Shown here: positions 1 through 7,455 of the stretch, one piece after another
How positions within the stretch are numbered: position 1 is the first letter of the stretch
Layout: each line of letters starts with the position of its first letter
NCBI GenBank assembly: GCA_038849555.1
Contig: JAWCMT010000004.1
Coordinates: 1-64,000 of the forward strand
Origin: JAOAIV01 sp038849555
Lineage (GTDB): Archaea; Thermoproteota; Bathyarchaeia; Bathyarchaeales; Bathycorpusculaceae
Direction: 5' to 3'
DNA: 64,000 nt
The notes under the pieces: model-generated
Database searches by the model: none
What the model saw: the letters and a program-made list of their open reading frames with translations, nothing else
Told to the model about the DNA's origin: nothing
Program-made: the position numbers and the translations under genes

Positions 1-106
1 AAAGTTTCCTTAGTTTGCATTACACTTTTTCTTTGGGTTTAGCATTCTACGCAGCATATGGCGGTCTCCACCATTGGTTCACCGCAGTATTGGCTTGGTT
101 CTGTTG

Positions 107-376
107 TTAGAGCAGTTTTGTGAAATCGTCGTAAACTTTTTTTCTATGTCCGATGAAGAGCACTATGACTCGGTTTTGTTCTGTGTCTATTTCATATATG
201 GCTCGGTAGTCGCCTGCTCTTGTGCTCCAGAAGTCAGAGGGGTGCAGTGGTTTCCCAGCTTTCCACGGGTCGATTGTAAGCTCTCCAAGCGCCTTCCGCA
301 TTCTCTCCCTGTTTGCGGCATCAAGTTTTTTCAGAGCTTTCGCCGCGTTCGGATGCAACAGAACCCTAAAAACCAA
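107..376 (-). CDS. RelE/ParE-family toxin
   Basis: An 89-residue protein with the look of the RelE/ParE fold: an N-terminal helix rich in Lys and Ala, the segment GDYRAIYEID, and a C-terminal strand VIVLFIGHRKKVYDDF. Family members are mRNA interferases acting at the ribosome, or gyrase poisons. The gene lies 5 nt downstream of an RHH antitoxin gene on the same strand, so the two form a type II toxin-antitoxin pair with the antitoxin first. Length and residues look intact. The target cannot be told from sequence. Confidence 0.88.
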   Translation of the reverse strand: MVFRVLLHPNAAKALKKLDAANRERMRKALGELTIDPWKAGKPLHPSDFWSTRAGDYRAIYEIDTEQNRVIVLFIGHRKKVYDDFTKLL

Positions 377-381
377 AACGC

Positions 382-600
382 TTAGACTTCCTCTAACGGA
401 ACAAGCTGTTCAGGATGCTTCCGCGCTTCCTCGCTGCGCTTGACCAGCATCTGATAGAACTCTCGGGTTTTCTCCCTCTCCTGGTAGAGGTTTATGATGC
501 TTCTTATGGCGTCGCTACGGCTTTTAAACCGTCCCTCCGCTACCCACCGGTCAATCTCCTCAAGAGTCTTCTCGGATAGCCTAAGCTGAACTTGAGTCAC
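382..600 (-). CDS. Ribbon-helix-helix antitoxin
   Basis: A 72-residue protein beginning MTQVQLRLSEKTLEEIDRWV, followed by RFKSRSDAIRSIINLY, the standard strand-helix-helix DNA-binding pattern of CopG/RHH antitoxins. The charged C-terminal half probably wraps the RelE-like toxin encoded 5 nt downstream. RHH antitoxins usually bind their own promoter, so autoregulation is likely (family knowledge). The 601-740 region upstream would hold the operator; it has the short AT-rich stretch aaacaatactgtttac just upstream of the start codon, an inverted repeat that could be the binding site. Confidence 0.87.
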   Translation of the reverse strand: MTQVQLRLSEKTLEEIDRWVAEGRFKSRSDAIRSIINLYQEREKTREFYQMLVKRSEEARKHPEQLVPLEEV

Positions 601-604
601 TAAA

Positions 605-624
605 GCTCACCGTAAACAATACTG
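605..624. promoter_or_regulatory. Possible RHH operator, inverted repeat
   Basis: The sequence gtaaacaatactgtttac contains the inverted repeat GTAAACA/TGTTTAC with a 4-base centre, directly upstream of the antitoxin start codon. Its position and symmetry suit the binding site of the RHH antitoxin dimer. The palindrome is seen directly; the binding role is inferred from family habits. Confidence 0.5.
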
Positions 625-740
625 TTTACAAAACACTTAAACCTTTCCCAAAAAAGCACCAACCCAAACTCTCAGAGCGCGGCTTCGCTAAAAGCTTATA
701 TCCACTATACGCACAGCAATTGCTCAAGGAACATGAGAGA

Positions 741-1061
741 ATGAAAGGAGCAATTGTGTTTCTCGCCGTCTTCGCCATCGCCGTCATAATAACCCTAGGC
801 GACACATCCATACCACCCGGAAAAGCCATCTACGACGCACTACTGCCAGGAACCGAAGCAGCCGCAGGCTACCTCGTCGGCGGCCAAGTAGACGCCGTAA
901 CGCTGATAATCGCAGTGTTCAACGGCGTAATCTACGGCTTCATCGCCTGGCTAATCTTCACCATCATAAACTCCGTGTTCAAGAAGGATAAGAAGCAAAA
1001 CATACAGCAGGTCGTAAACGTCAACATCAGCGACAAAAACAAAGACGCCACCGTAAAATAA
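741..1061 (+). CDS. Small membrane protein, unknown function
   Basis: A 106-residue protein with two likely membrane segments: residues about 3-20 (VFLAVFAIAVIITLG) and about 62-84 (VTLIIAVFNGVIYGFIAWLIFTII), then a Lys-rich tail that probably sits in the cytoplasm. The ATG at 741 was chosen over an upstream in-frame TTG at 720 because a purine-rich gagaga run precedes it and the hydrophobic stretch starts straight after. I do not recognise the family. It stands alone between divergent and convergent neighbours. Confidence 0.7.
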   Translation: MKGAIVFLAVFAIAVIITLGDTSIPPGKAIYDALLPGTEAAAGYLVGGQVDAVTLIIAVFNGVIYGFIAWLIFTIINSVFKKDKKQNIQQVVNVNISDKNKDATVK

Positions 1062-1145
1062 GCCTAAAGCGCAAACACGCGCAACCAACCCCAATTTTTT
1101 CACTTAACCACAAAACCAGGCAACACCATAAAAAGCGAACAACAG

Positions 1146-1694
1146 CTATTCCATTAGGCTTTCCAGTATCGCGAGCGTGCCATCCTGTCGTGCTTGCCGC
1201 CTAACAACTGCCAAATCCACTCTACTAAAAGCCAAAATGGCCTGCACATCCGCCTTGTCCTTCGCGGCCCGCTCAGGAGGCACAGTAGCCTTAATCATCC
1301 GCAGCTTCGCCAGCACTAAGCCCTCAGGAGACTGAAAAAACGTGCGTAGACCAGACACAGTCCCCGCCCGCTTCTCCAAACGTTCATCTGAAAAGATTAC
1401 GTCGACAGTATACGGCGCCGTCCTAGACTTAAATGAAGCTATTTTGTAGCCCGATGTCAACGCTGAATTCAGCCTGCGCTCGTCAACCTCCAGCCCAACG
1501 TGCCGCAGAGCCGCAGCAACCTTAGCCTTAACATCAGCCACACCAGCAACCGCCACCATCACGTCAACATCGCTTGTGGTTCGCGGAACCCCATAAAAGC
1601 TTGCAGCCAACGCGCCAGTAAACGCGTAATCAAGGCCTGAGTTCTCAAAAGCCTCAACCAGCCGCCTAACAAAACCGTGAAACACATCCAACAC
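1146..1694 (-). CDS. Nucleotidyltransferase (MNT-like fold)
   Basis: About 182 residues with the nucleotidyltransferase pattern: TGALAASFYGVPRTTSDVDVMV carries the G-[AS] turn and the paired acidic residues DVDV that bind metal, and a third acidic residue sits in the strand PYTVDVIF. A GTG at 1694 with the upstream run ggtgat was taken as start, since it gives the usual N-terminal helix (LDVFHGFVRRLVEAF). The gene begins 4 nt after the stop of a 76-residue helical protein, so the two are translationally linked, a layout typical of nucleotidyltransferase/small-partner modules that can act as toxin-antitoxin systems. Substrate unknown. Confidence 0.8.
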   Translation of the reverse strand: MLDVFHGFVRRLVEAFENSGLDYAFTGALAASFYGVPRTTSDVDVMVAVAGVADVKAKVAAALRHVGLEVDERRLNSALTSGYKIASFKSRTAPYTVDVIFSDERLEKRAGTVSGLRTFFQSPEGLVLAKLRMIKATVPPERAAKDKADVQAILAFSRVDLAVVRRQARQDGTLAILESLME

Positions 1695-1698
1695 TGCA

Positions 1699-1929
1699 TC
1701 ACCGTCCGCGATGACGCTTAGCCCACTCCAGCCGCTGCCGCAACTTCTCCAAAAGCTCCTCTTCACTGATGCCCGGAAACTGCGCCCTAATACCCGCTTC
1801 GCAGACACGCACGCAAAAGTCACTCATCTCAATGCAAATCGCCACTTTCTCCTCGGGCTTCAAACTCCCCAGCCGCTCCGCCTCGCTATCCACGCTCGCA
1901 CACCACACGCCAACAGAATATTCGCTCAT
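1699..1929 (-). CDS. Small helical partner of nucleotidyltransferase
   Basis: A 76-residue protein starting MSEYSVGVWC. Its second half (LKPEEKVAICIEMSDFCVRV, then SEEELLEKLRQRLEWAKR) is all helix and matches a widespread archaeal and bacterial small protein type found beside nucleotidyltransferases. The longer open frame that runs upstream is not used: its sequence there is Arg/Leu-rich and unlike protein. The stop codon lies 4 nt before the GTG of the nucleotidyltransferase, so the pair is co-translated. A role as partner or antitoxin is inferred from position only. Confidence 0.72.
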   Translation of the reverse strand: MSEYSVGVWCASVDSEAERLGSLKPEEKVAICIEMSDFCVRVCEAGIRAQFPGISEEELLEKLRQRLEWAKRHRGR

Positions 1930-2042
1930 CAGCCTAATAAAATTCTCCAAGCCGCCGCAGCCCAAAAGGACGGGAACGTTTTTATGAAATGCCGCGTCAT
2001 CATGCTTAGCCAAAACAAAAAAAGGTGTGGTGAAAGAGAAAG

Positions 2043-2273
2043 ATGAATGAAACCGTAGAAGCCAAAGTGCAGAAAGCCCTCGCCGAAATAAAACCGCAAA
2101 TCCAAGCAGACGGCGGAGACATCGACCTCGTCTCCGTGGAAAACGGCACCGTAAAAGTCCGCCTCCGAGGAGCATGCGCAGGCTGCCCCATGTCAATGCT
2201 AACACTTAAACAAGGCGTAGAACGCGTCATAAAAGCAAAAGTACCAGAAATAAAACGCGTCGAAGCCGTATAA
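2043..2273 (+). CDS. NifU C-terminal-type Fe-S scaffold protein
   Basis: A 76-residue stand-alone NifU C-terminal domain. It contains IKPQIQADGGDIDLVSVENG and the cluster-binding CxxC in RGACAGCPMSMLTLKQGVE, both hallmarks of the family. Such proteins hold a transient Fe-S cluster and pass it to apo-proteins in the cytoplasm. The ATG is preceded by a purine-rich gtgaaagagaaag run. It probably works with other Fe-S assembly factors, such as the Mrp/NBP35 ATPase at 43.4 kb, since many Fe-S proteins are encoded in this window. Confidence 0.93.
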   Translation: MNETVEAKVQKALAEIKPQIQADGGDIDLVSVENGTVKVRLRGACAGCPMSMLTLKQGVERVIKAKVPEIKRVEAV

Positions 2274-2350
2274 CAGGCAGAAAACACCATTTTTTCCTTT
2301 AAAAGCCAATATTTTCCCCCCACGCGGCGCCCCAAGCTGAAGCGCCCAAG

Positions 2351-3013
2351 CTAAGGCTTAGCCGCCCGCCTTTTCCGACCCGACCGCGCAAGCTTCCGCC
2401 AGCACGACGCGCAATAGACAGGCTTATCGCCGGCAGGCTTGAAGGGCACCGTGCATGAGCCACCGCAGACGCTGCAAACCGCATCATAGGCTTCACGCTC
2501 ATGGAACTGCCGGAAAAGCCGATAACGCTTCAGCCGCGGCAAAGCCGTCTTCGCATACCGCAGCATCCCGGGATTCGCCGTCAACCAGCCCAGCATGTGA
2601 AAGAAGCTCTTCGCACGTTTGGCTTCGCGGTCGGGAAGCGGCTCATAACCCAGATTCCGCAGTTCGTCTAAGTAGGCGATTTCCACAAGCCGCTGCGCCT
2701 CACCCGCCACCCTCACACGCTTAACGCGCTCTTCGCCGTAAACCTGCTGAAGCTCAGCAGCCGCCACATCAAAAACGTAGCCCTGACACACATGAATCGC
2801 CTCATCAAGCCTCGGCTGCAGAGCCGCCACAAGCCGCAACGTCACGCGTGAAGCCTCTTGCAGATAGACTTTCTCAGCGTAAAGCGCCTTATCCTGATAA
2901 AACCTGACGTCAACCAAATCGTATTTGAATTCGCCGGTTTCCTCTCGGTAAACACCTATAACCACGCCGAAAAGCAGGTCGCCGCTACCCGCGTCATCAA
3001 CCACAAGCGTCAT
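2351..3013 (-). CDS. Unknown protein with C-terminal CxxC zinc module
   Basis: About 220 residues. The N-terminal part (MTLVVDDAGSGDLLFGVVIG) looks like the first strands of an alpha/beta domain and is followed by mixed helices; I cannot name the family. The last 45 residues hold CSVCGGSC, then VPFKP, then VYCASCW and a basic tail, a four-Cys zinc module. The same module makes up almost the whole of the 46-residue protein at 42.1 kb. ATG at 3013 was chosen; an in-frame TTG lies 9 nt upstream. A TATA-like element precedes it. Confidence 0.72.
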   Translation of the reverse strand: MTLVVDDAGSGDLLFGVVIGVYREETGEFKYDLVDVRFYQDKALYAEKVYLQEASRVTLRLVAALQPRLDEAIHVCQGYVFDVAAAELQQVYGEERVKRVRVAGEAQRLVEIAYLDELRNLGYEPLPDREAKRAKSFFHMLGWLTANPGMLRYAKTALPRLKRYRLFRQFHEREAYDAVCSVCGGSCTVPFKPAGDKPVYCASCWRKLARSGRKRRAAKP

Positions 3014-3051
3014 AGAAACCAACGAGCCTCTTTACCCTTACGCATAAGCCA

Positions 3052-3066
3052 GACACATATAAAAAG
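3052..3066 (-). promoter_or_regulatory. TATA-like promoter
   Basis: On the minus strand this reads CTTTTTATATGTG, a fair archaeal TATA box about 45 nt before the start of the zinc-module protein gene. It suggests transcription starts about 20 nt upstream of the start codon. Confidence 0.5.
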
Positions 3067-3551
3067 CAGTATTCCAAGAATTAGGAAAAACCTCCACACA
3101 GCACACTCAGGCCTCAACAGCATATTTCACACGCGGAAGACACAACCAGAAAATGGGGGGTTACGCCAACATTTCCATAAGAAACCGGGGAAGTAGCAAC
3201 AAAACCGCAGACATACGCCTAACACCAAAGGAAAACTGTTCAAATCTATAGTACAACTTGTACTAAAACATAGAATTAGATAATGGTTTCCAGTAAACTT
3301 GTTGCGTCGAGATTAATCGCCTTGGAAGCGCCTCAACACTAGTCCAAATTGAGGTACAGAAAGAAATCGCACGGCAACGAGACGAGGGAGACAGAAAAAA
3401 GAGAGACCGAAGTCTTCCGGAAATTCTCAATTATCGGTTCGGTAAAAGAGCTAAGACTGTTGATGGAGCAGAAGGCGATAATGGTATAAAGGGCCATGGC
3501 GAGAAACTATACTTTCCGAGGTGCATACAAATTAAACCGACCTTAATCATC
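3067..3551. other. Intergenic region, open frame without start codon
   Basis: About 485 nt without a confident gene. The frame of the downstream zinc-ribbon gene stays open upstream to about 3294 (a TAA lies at about 3291), reading through hydrophilic peptide such as STLVQIEVQKEIARQ, but no ATG, GTG or TTG was found in that stretch. It may be a decayed coding region or chance. No tRNA or repeat was seen. Confidence 0.4.
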
Positions 3552-3734
3552 GTGTGCAGCAAATGCGGCGGCTTATTCCTCACACCACAAGACCAGAAAA
3601 CAAAGACCTGCCCATACTGCGGCGCACGCATCGATGTAAGAAAAGCTAAGCGGGTTGCCGCCGCCCGAAACGCTTTCGAAGCCTCCGAGATGCTGCGAAA
3701 CTTGAAAGCGAAAAGGGGCTTCAGCCGCAGCTAA
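3552..3734 (+). CDS. Small zinc-ribbon protein (DUF1922-like)
   Basis: A 60-residue protein with CSKCGGLFLTP and CPYCGARID, two CxxC knuckles about 18 residues apart, followed by a basic helix (RKAKRVAAARNAFEAS). This is the pattern of archaeal DUF1922-type zinc ribbons, which are thought to bind nucleic acid or act in translation. GTG start; no ribosome-binding site is evident. It overlaps the stop of the convergent TtuA gene by 4 nt. The reading frame is also open upstream but lacks start codons. Confidence 0.75.
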   Translation: MCSKCGGLFLTPQDQKTKTCPYCGARIDVRKAKRVAAARNAFEASEMLRNLKAKRGFSRS

Positions 3735-4687
3735 CCTAGGCCTATCTGCCTGAGCATCTCGCAGACCTTGCATAGCTTAGCGGACGCGGGTTCGCCGCAG
3801 ACGACGCATTCTTTGAATTCGGCCTTGCTGGCGATGGCATCCAGCGCGGGTCTTAAGCGCTCTATGGATTTGAAAACCGCAAATTTTGTTCCCGGATGCC
3901 GCTCTTCCATGTGGTTAAGCATGAAGCGCATCTCGTTCCGCAGTGCCGCCGAGGCATAGGGACATGGCACATCCTGAAACTGGATTTTCTTAACGTACGC
4001 GTACAAGGCGCTTTCTTTCTCTGGTATCTCACAGAACGGCCGGACTTTCTGCACGAACCGCGGATGCGCCTCGTCCGTGACGGGTTTCTCCTTGGCCAGC
4101 CGCGTGATGTCGCCGCGGAAAATGTTCAAAAGAATCGTTTGCGCCTCATCATCCAGCGTGTGCGCCGTGGCAATCTTGTCAGCGCCAACCTCACGTGCAA
4201 CCACATTCAGCGCTCTCCGCCGTAATACACCGCAGTAAGCGCAGGGCGTAAGCTCGCTGGCACTCTTCTCTCGTGCTTTCGCGACTATCTCGTCCAGCGT
4301 AAAGCCAAAAAGCGTCTTAAAGGCAGCCACGTTATGCTCTATGCCGAGCGTTTTGCAGTTTGCCGCCGCAATTGCGAGAGCTTCGTCTCTGTAGCCCTTT
4401 ATGCCCTCATCAACGGTGACAGCCACCAGCGAAGCCTTCGGATGCCGACGCTCTATCTTCGCCAAAATATGCAGCAGGCTTAGGCTGTCTTTGCCGCCGG
4501 AAACCGCCACCGCTATACGGTCGTCAAAACGGAACATCTTGTACGTGGCAATGGTCACCCGCACCTTCGCTTCAATGGATTCGGCGAAGCATTTTCGGCA
4601 AAGCTTCTCGCCAGAGTAACGCCTAAAAAAGAAAGCTTCTCGGCGCCTGCAGACCGTGCAGACAGCGGCGGCAGTATCAGGGCACAT
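3731..4687 (-). CDS. tRNA 2-thiouridine synthase, TtuA/Ncs6 family
   Basis: About 318 residues, the normal size of TtuA/Ncs6 proteins, which thiolate uridine in tRNA with a ubiquitin-like sulfur carrier. It has an N-terminal zinc finger (CTVC at 10-13 and CRKC at 30-33), the PP-loop SGGKDS at 63-68, the pair C149/C152 in TPCAYCG with a third Cys in DVPCPYA near 243 that together hold the catalytic [4Fe-4S] cluster, and a C-terminal zinc finger (CVVCGEP...CKVC). The start at MCPDTAA was chosen; a GTG lies 12 nt upstream. The longer open frame further upstream is not protein-like. Confidence 0.92.
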   Translation of the reverse strand: MCPDTAAAVCTVCRRREAFFFRRYSGEKLCRKCFAESIEAKVRVTIATYKMFRFDDRIAVAVSGGKDSLSLLHILAKIERRHPKASLVAVTVDEGIKGYRDEALAIAAANCKTLGIEHNVAAFKTLFGFTLDEIVAKAREKSASELTPCAYCGVLRRRALNVVAREVGADKIATAHTLDDEAQTILLNIFRGDITRLAKEKPVTDEAHPRFVQKVRPFCEIPEKESALYAYVKKIQFQDVPCPYASAALRNEMRFMLNHMEERHPGTKFAVFKSIERLRPALDAIASKAEFKECVVCGEPASAKLCKVCEMLRQIGLG

Positions 4688-4771
4688 TGAATGTTTCACG
4701 CTGGTAATGTCTTGATTAAGAATTGCTAAATAAACACATTTGCACAATATTCCGTAAAGAGACGGTGAAGG

Positions 4772-5482
4772 ATGGCTGCTAAGCCCAAAAAGCAATGGGA
4801 ATACCGCGAAGTCGTCTACACCAGCAAGCGTTGGCAGCTGCTCAAGGAATATCGTGAAAAAGCCCTGCGCATAATGGCTGCGCTGGAGCAATGTCACTTG
4901 CAGACGCTGGTGCATGGCAGCATAGCCCGAGGCGACGTAAACGAGAGAAGCGACATCGACGTTTTCGTCGCCGAGCCACCTTCCTCTTTCATGGTGGAAA
5001 CTGCCTTGGAGAAAGCTGGGCTGCCTATTAACGCGCGTTTGCTGGTGCAGGCTACACCGCTCTACGCCATGAAGGCGCATATCATGATAGATGAGAAGAC
5101 AAGTGTCTCCTTTTCGTTGACGCGTATGCGCAAGGTTGAACGGGAATTCTACAGGTTCGGCGGCGAAGTAACCCTCAAGCAGCTAAAAGCGAACGCGCGT
5201 GTGGCTGGCGTAGATAAGCGGCTGATGCTTATTGAACCCGTAGAGAAGGGACATTTGGAGAGCAGCATAATCGGCCATGAGGACTATGCGGCTAAAGTTC
5301 TGGGCGTGTCGGTGGAGACCGTGCGAGACCGAGTTCGTGCTCTGCTGAAAAGGGACGAGGTTGGCAGGACAGGCGTCTTCATAAAAAGGGAGTTAGCGCC
5401 AGAGGAAACTTTTGAGATGGCGCTGCAGAAACTTGCAGATGAGAACCCGGCTGTGCGGCGAAGGCTGAAGCGCGAGGCTTAG
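4772..5482 (+). CDS. Nucleotidyltransferase-domain protein
   Basis: A 236-residue archaeal protein with the nucleotidyltransferase signature HGSIARGDVNERSDIDVFV at residues about 50-68, giving the GS turn and the two metal-binding Asp residues. The middle (KAHIMIDEKTSVSFSL) forms the next strands. The C-terminal third looks like a helix-turn-helix (AAKVLGVSVETVRDRVRALL). ATG start. It diverges from TtuA and converges on the TBP gene with a 4-nt overlap. Substrate is unknown; it may act on RNA or protein. Confidence 0.82.
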   Translation: MAAKPKKQWEYREVVYTSKRWQLLKEYREKALRIMAALEQCHLQTLVHGSIARGDVNERSDIDVFVAEPPSSFMVETALEKAGLPINARLLVQATPLYAMKAHIMIDEKTSVSFSLTRMRKVEREFYRFGGEVTLKQLKANARVAGVDKRLMLIEPVEKGHLESSIIGHEDYAAKVLGVSVETVRDRVRALLKRDEVGRTGVFIKRELAPEETFEMALQKLADENPAVRRRLKREA

Positions 5483-6042
5483 TCGCTGTAGTAGATGAGG
5501 TTTTTCTCTTCGAGGATTTTCTGTATTTTATCGACGGCCTCGTAAACTTGCTCTTCCTTCTTGGCGCCGACGCATACCAGCTTTCCAGCTGAGAAGATTA
5601 GGAAGACCACTGGCGGCTCATCCATTCGGTAAACGGCGCCGGGGAACTGCTCTGGCTCATACATGACTCGGCTGAGTTTGAACACGAGGCTTTCAAGGTC
5701 GATTTCGCCGCCTAACTCGGCAGAGGCAACAATGTTCTGAATGTTCACCACAGGCTTTTCGGTTATTTGGATGCCCTTGCTGCGCAGCTCGTTGACTACC
5801 CTTTCCACCGCAGTACGCGATTCTTTCTCGGACTTGGCGCCTGTGCACACCATCTTGCCTGTGCCGAAAATCAGCGTGGCAGTCTTGGGCTCTTTAAGGC
5901 GGAAAACCAAGCCGGGAAACACGTTTGGATTATACTCTGTCTGGGGGAACTTGTCCACTATTTCCTGCAAGTCGATTTTCTGGTTTAGAGAAACCGACGC
6001 AACAATGTTCTGGATTGAGATTATTGGTTTTCTCTTGCTCAT
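5479..6042 (-). CDS. tbp: TATA-box-binding protein
   Basis: A 187-residue protein made of two similar halves of about 90 residues, the saddle-shaped TBP repeat: ISIQNIVASVSLNQKIDL...FPGLVFRLKEPKTATLIFGTGKMVCTGAKS and VNIQNIVASAELGGEIDL...FPGAVYRMDEPPVVFLIFSAGKLVCVGAKK. It binds the TATA box and recruits TFB and RNA polymerase. The paired phenylalanines and FG(T)GK motifs used to kink DNA are present. Full length. Several TATA-like elements lie just upstream, so feedback by its own product is possible. Confidence 0.98.
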   Translation of the reverse strand: MSKRKPIISIQNIVASVSLNQKIDLQEIVDKFPQTEYNPNVFPGLVFRLKEPKTATLIFGTGKMVCTGAKSEKESRTAVERVVNELRSKGIQITEKPVVNIQNIVASAELGGEIDLESLVFKLSRVMYEPEQFPGAVYRMDEPPVVFLIFSAGKLVCVGAKKEEQVYEAVDKIQKILEEKNLIYYSD

Positions 6043-6062
6043 TTAAAGCTCACTTGTCTTCT

Positions 6063-6106
6063 CTATTTAAATAAGCACAAGTATATAACATAATCTCTTT
6101 ATAAAG
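6063..6106 (-). promoter_or_regulatory. Tandem TATA-like elements of tbp
   Basis: Read on the minus strand there are three TATA-like elements: CTTTATAAAG (6097-6106), GTTATATAC (6081-6089) and CTTATTTAAATAG (6063-6075). The nearest sits about 27 nt before the ATG, which would give a leaderless or near-leaderless mRNA; the farther ones would give leaders of about 15 and 30 nt. This assignment is by eye. Confidence 0.5.
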
Positions 6107-6205
6107 CGGCTCTTAGCGCAGTTTTCGCCCTTTATTGCATAAAATGCCTCTGCGACGCGGCAAACAATGAAGCGTGTAGAAAAAAGGAGGAGATTGAAGT
6201 GTGTT

Positions 6206-7441
6206 TTATTTGCTTCGTTTTCTAAGCGCTACTGCGGCTATGGCGACTACCACGGCGGTTGCCACTAAGCCAACCAGCAGATAAGCTCTTGACGACCAAT
6301 TATTTTCAGGTTCTGTGGGAGCCTCAGAAGGCACAGCTGACGACTCACTGGGCGACGACGCCACAACAGACAACGATGAATTCCCACTCAAGTCTCCGAG
6401 ATAGCCGTATTCGCTGATGTAGGCGATTTCTTTTGTGTCTCCCCACACGCCAACTTGGATGCCGACAGCGCCGCCAACACTCGCGTTGAAGTAGAACACC
6501 ATCTGCCACAAGGGGTAAAGCGCCAAAGGATCTCTAACTGCACTGCCAGGATCAACAAAATGATCATTGGGATCCCGCTTATAGAACAGGCCGGGTATCA
6601 TGCTAAGCCCTACTTCAACATAACCTGACCAGCCAGGCGGCTTCACATAAAACTCCGTGCCATTTTCATCACGAAACTTCATATCGAAATTCTTTGCGGC
6701 GTCCCACCCAATCCCTTTAGCTTCCTCCTCGGAAATAACGCTGAAACAGCCAACAGTAAACAAATTCCAGGTATCCGCGAAGAATAGCTCGTTACCTCCA
6801 AAATCTATTACCAAGCACTTGTTGGGCATGTCAACTCCCCTCTCAGTGTAAATCCACTTAATGCCGGTCGTTGTAGTTTCCATCTTCATGCTACCCGAAG
6901 CGGCAGTGGAAGGAACAAAACCGGTAATGTTATTAAGCATACTTAGAGCAGTACTTGGCGAAGCTAATTCAACACCGCCAAGCAAGTTTAACGCGGAAGT
7001 AAGATGCGCAGTGTTTACCTTGTAGCCTTCGGCGAAGCTCTGGTATCTTTGCAGTATACCTTTTGTCTCCTCAAGAGCGTTAGTTGATGGTTGCCGCGAA
7101 TAAATAATTGACCCGTTCATAATATGAACTGTAAGCCAAGTCAATAAGCCGTTGTCAAAAAAGCCGCTCACACTTATCATACTACCATTCGACTCAAGAT
7201 AGAAGCTTACACCTTCCTCCTTAACGACGCCGCCAAACCATAAGGGGTAACTAAAGCCTGAACCTATATTTGTCATGTTATATCGTGACATGTCAATTCC
7301 TACGACTTCGCTTAGAAATTTCTGCAGTTTGGCCTCCGCCTCAGGCGCTTCTCTGTAGGCTCTTGAACACGGCACTAATGGAACTGCAACGATTGTCACC
7401 AGTAACAACGCAGCAACAAACCCTTTTGTGGAGACTCTCAT
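6206..7441 (-). CDS. Secreted, membrane-anchored protein B, copy 1
   Basis: A 411-residue surface protein. It has an N-terminal signal peptide (FVAALLLVTIVAVPLVPCSRA), an extracellular body of about 330 residues, a Ser/Pro/Glu-rich linker (PSESSAVPSEAPTEPENN) and a C-terminal membrane helix (AYLLVGLVATAVVVAIAAVAL) ending in RKRSK. Motifs LYPLWQMVFYF and GVWGDTKEIAYIS resemble PepSY-like strands. It follows the gene A copy with a GGAGG ribosome-binding site between them, so they form an operon. A paralogue lies at 12187-13431. Function unknown; probably works with protein A at the cell surface. Confidence 0.85.
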   Translation of the reverse strand: MRVSTKGFVAALLLVTIVAVPLVPCSRAYREAPEAEAKLQKFLSEVVGIDMSRYNMTNIGSGFSYPLWFGGVVKEEGVSFYLESNGSMISVSGFFDNGLLTWLTVHIMNGSIIYSRQPSTNALEETKGILQRYQSFAEGYKVNTAHLTSALNLLGGVELASPSTALSMLNNITGFVPSTAASGSMKMETTTTGIKWIYTERGVDMPNKCLVIDFGGNELFFADTWNLFTVGCFSVISEEEAKGIGWDAAKNFDMKFRDENGTEFYVKPPGWSGYVEVGLSMIPGLFYKRDPNDHFVDPGSAVRDPLALYPLWQMVFYFNASVGGAVGIQVGVWGDTKEIAYISEYGYLGDLSGNSSLSVVASSPSESSAVPSEAPTEPENNWSSRAYLLVGLVATAVVVAIAAVALRKRSK

Positions 7442-7455
7442 CTTGCTTTTCCTCC

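Noticed and set aside
74..443. Plus-strand ORFs of 103 and 73 residues
   Set aside because: They lie opposite the RelE and RHH genes and show no protein-like pattern; shadows of the real genes.
1711..2046. Plus-strand ORFs of 111 and 72 residues
   Set aside because: Opposite to the small partner of the nucleotidyltransferase; composition is His/Pro-rich and not protein-like.
4688..5080. N-terminal extension of the TtuA frame
   Set aside because: The extra residues run antisense to the divergent nucleotidyltransferase gene and do not match the family start.
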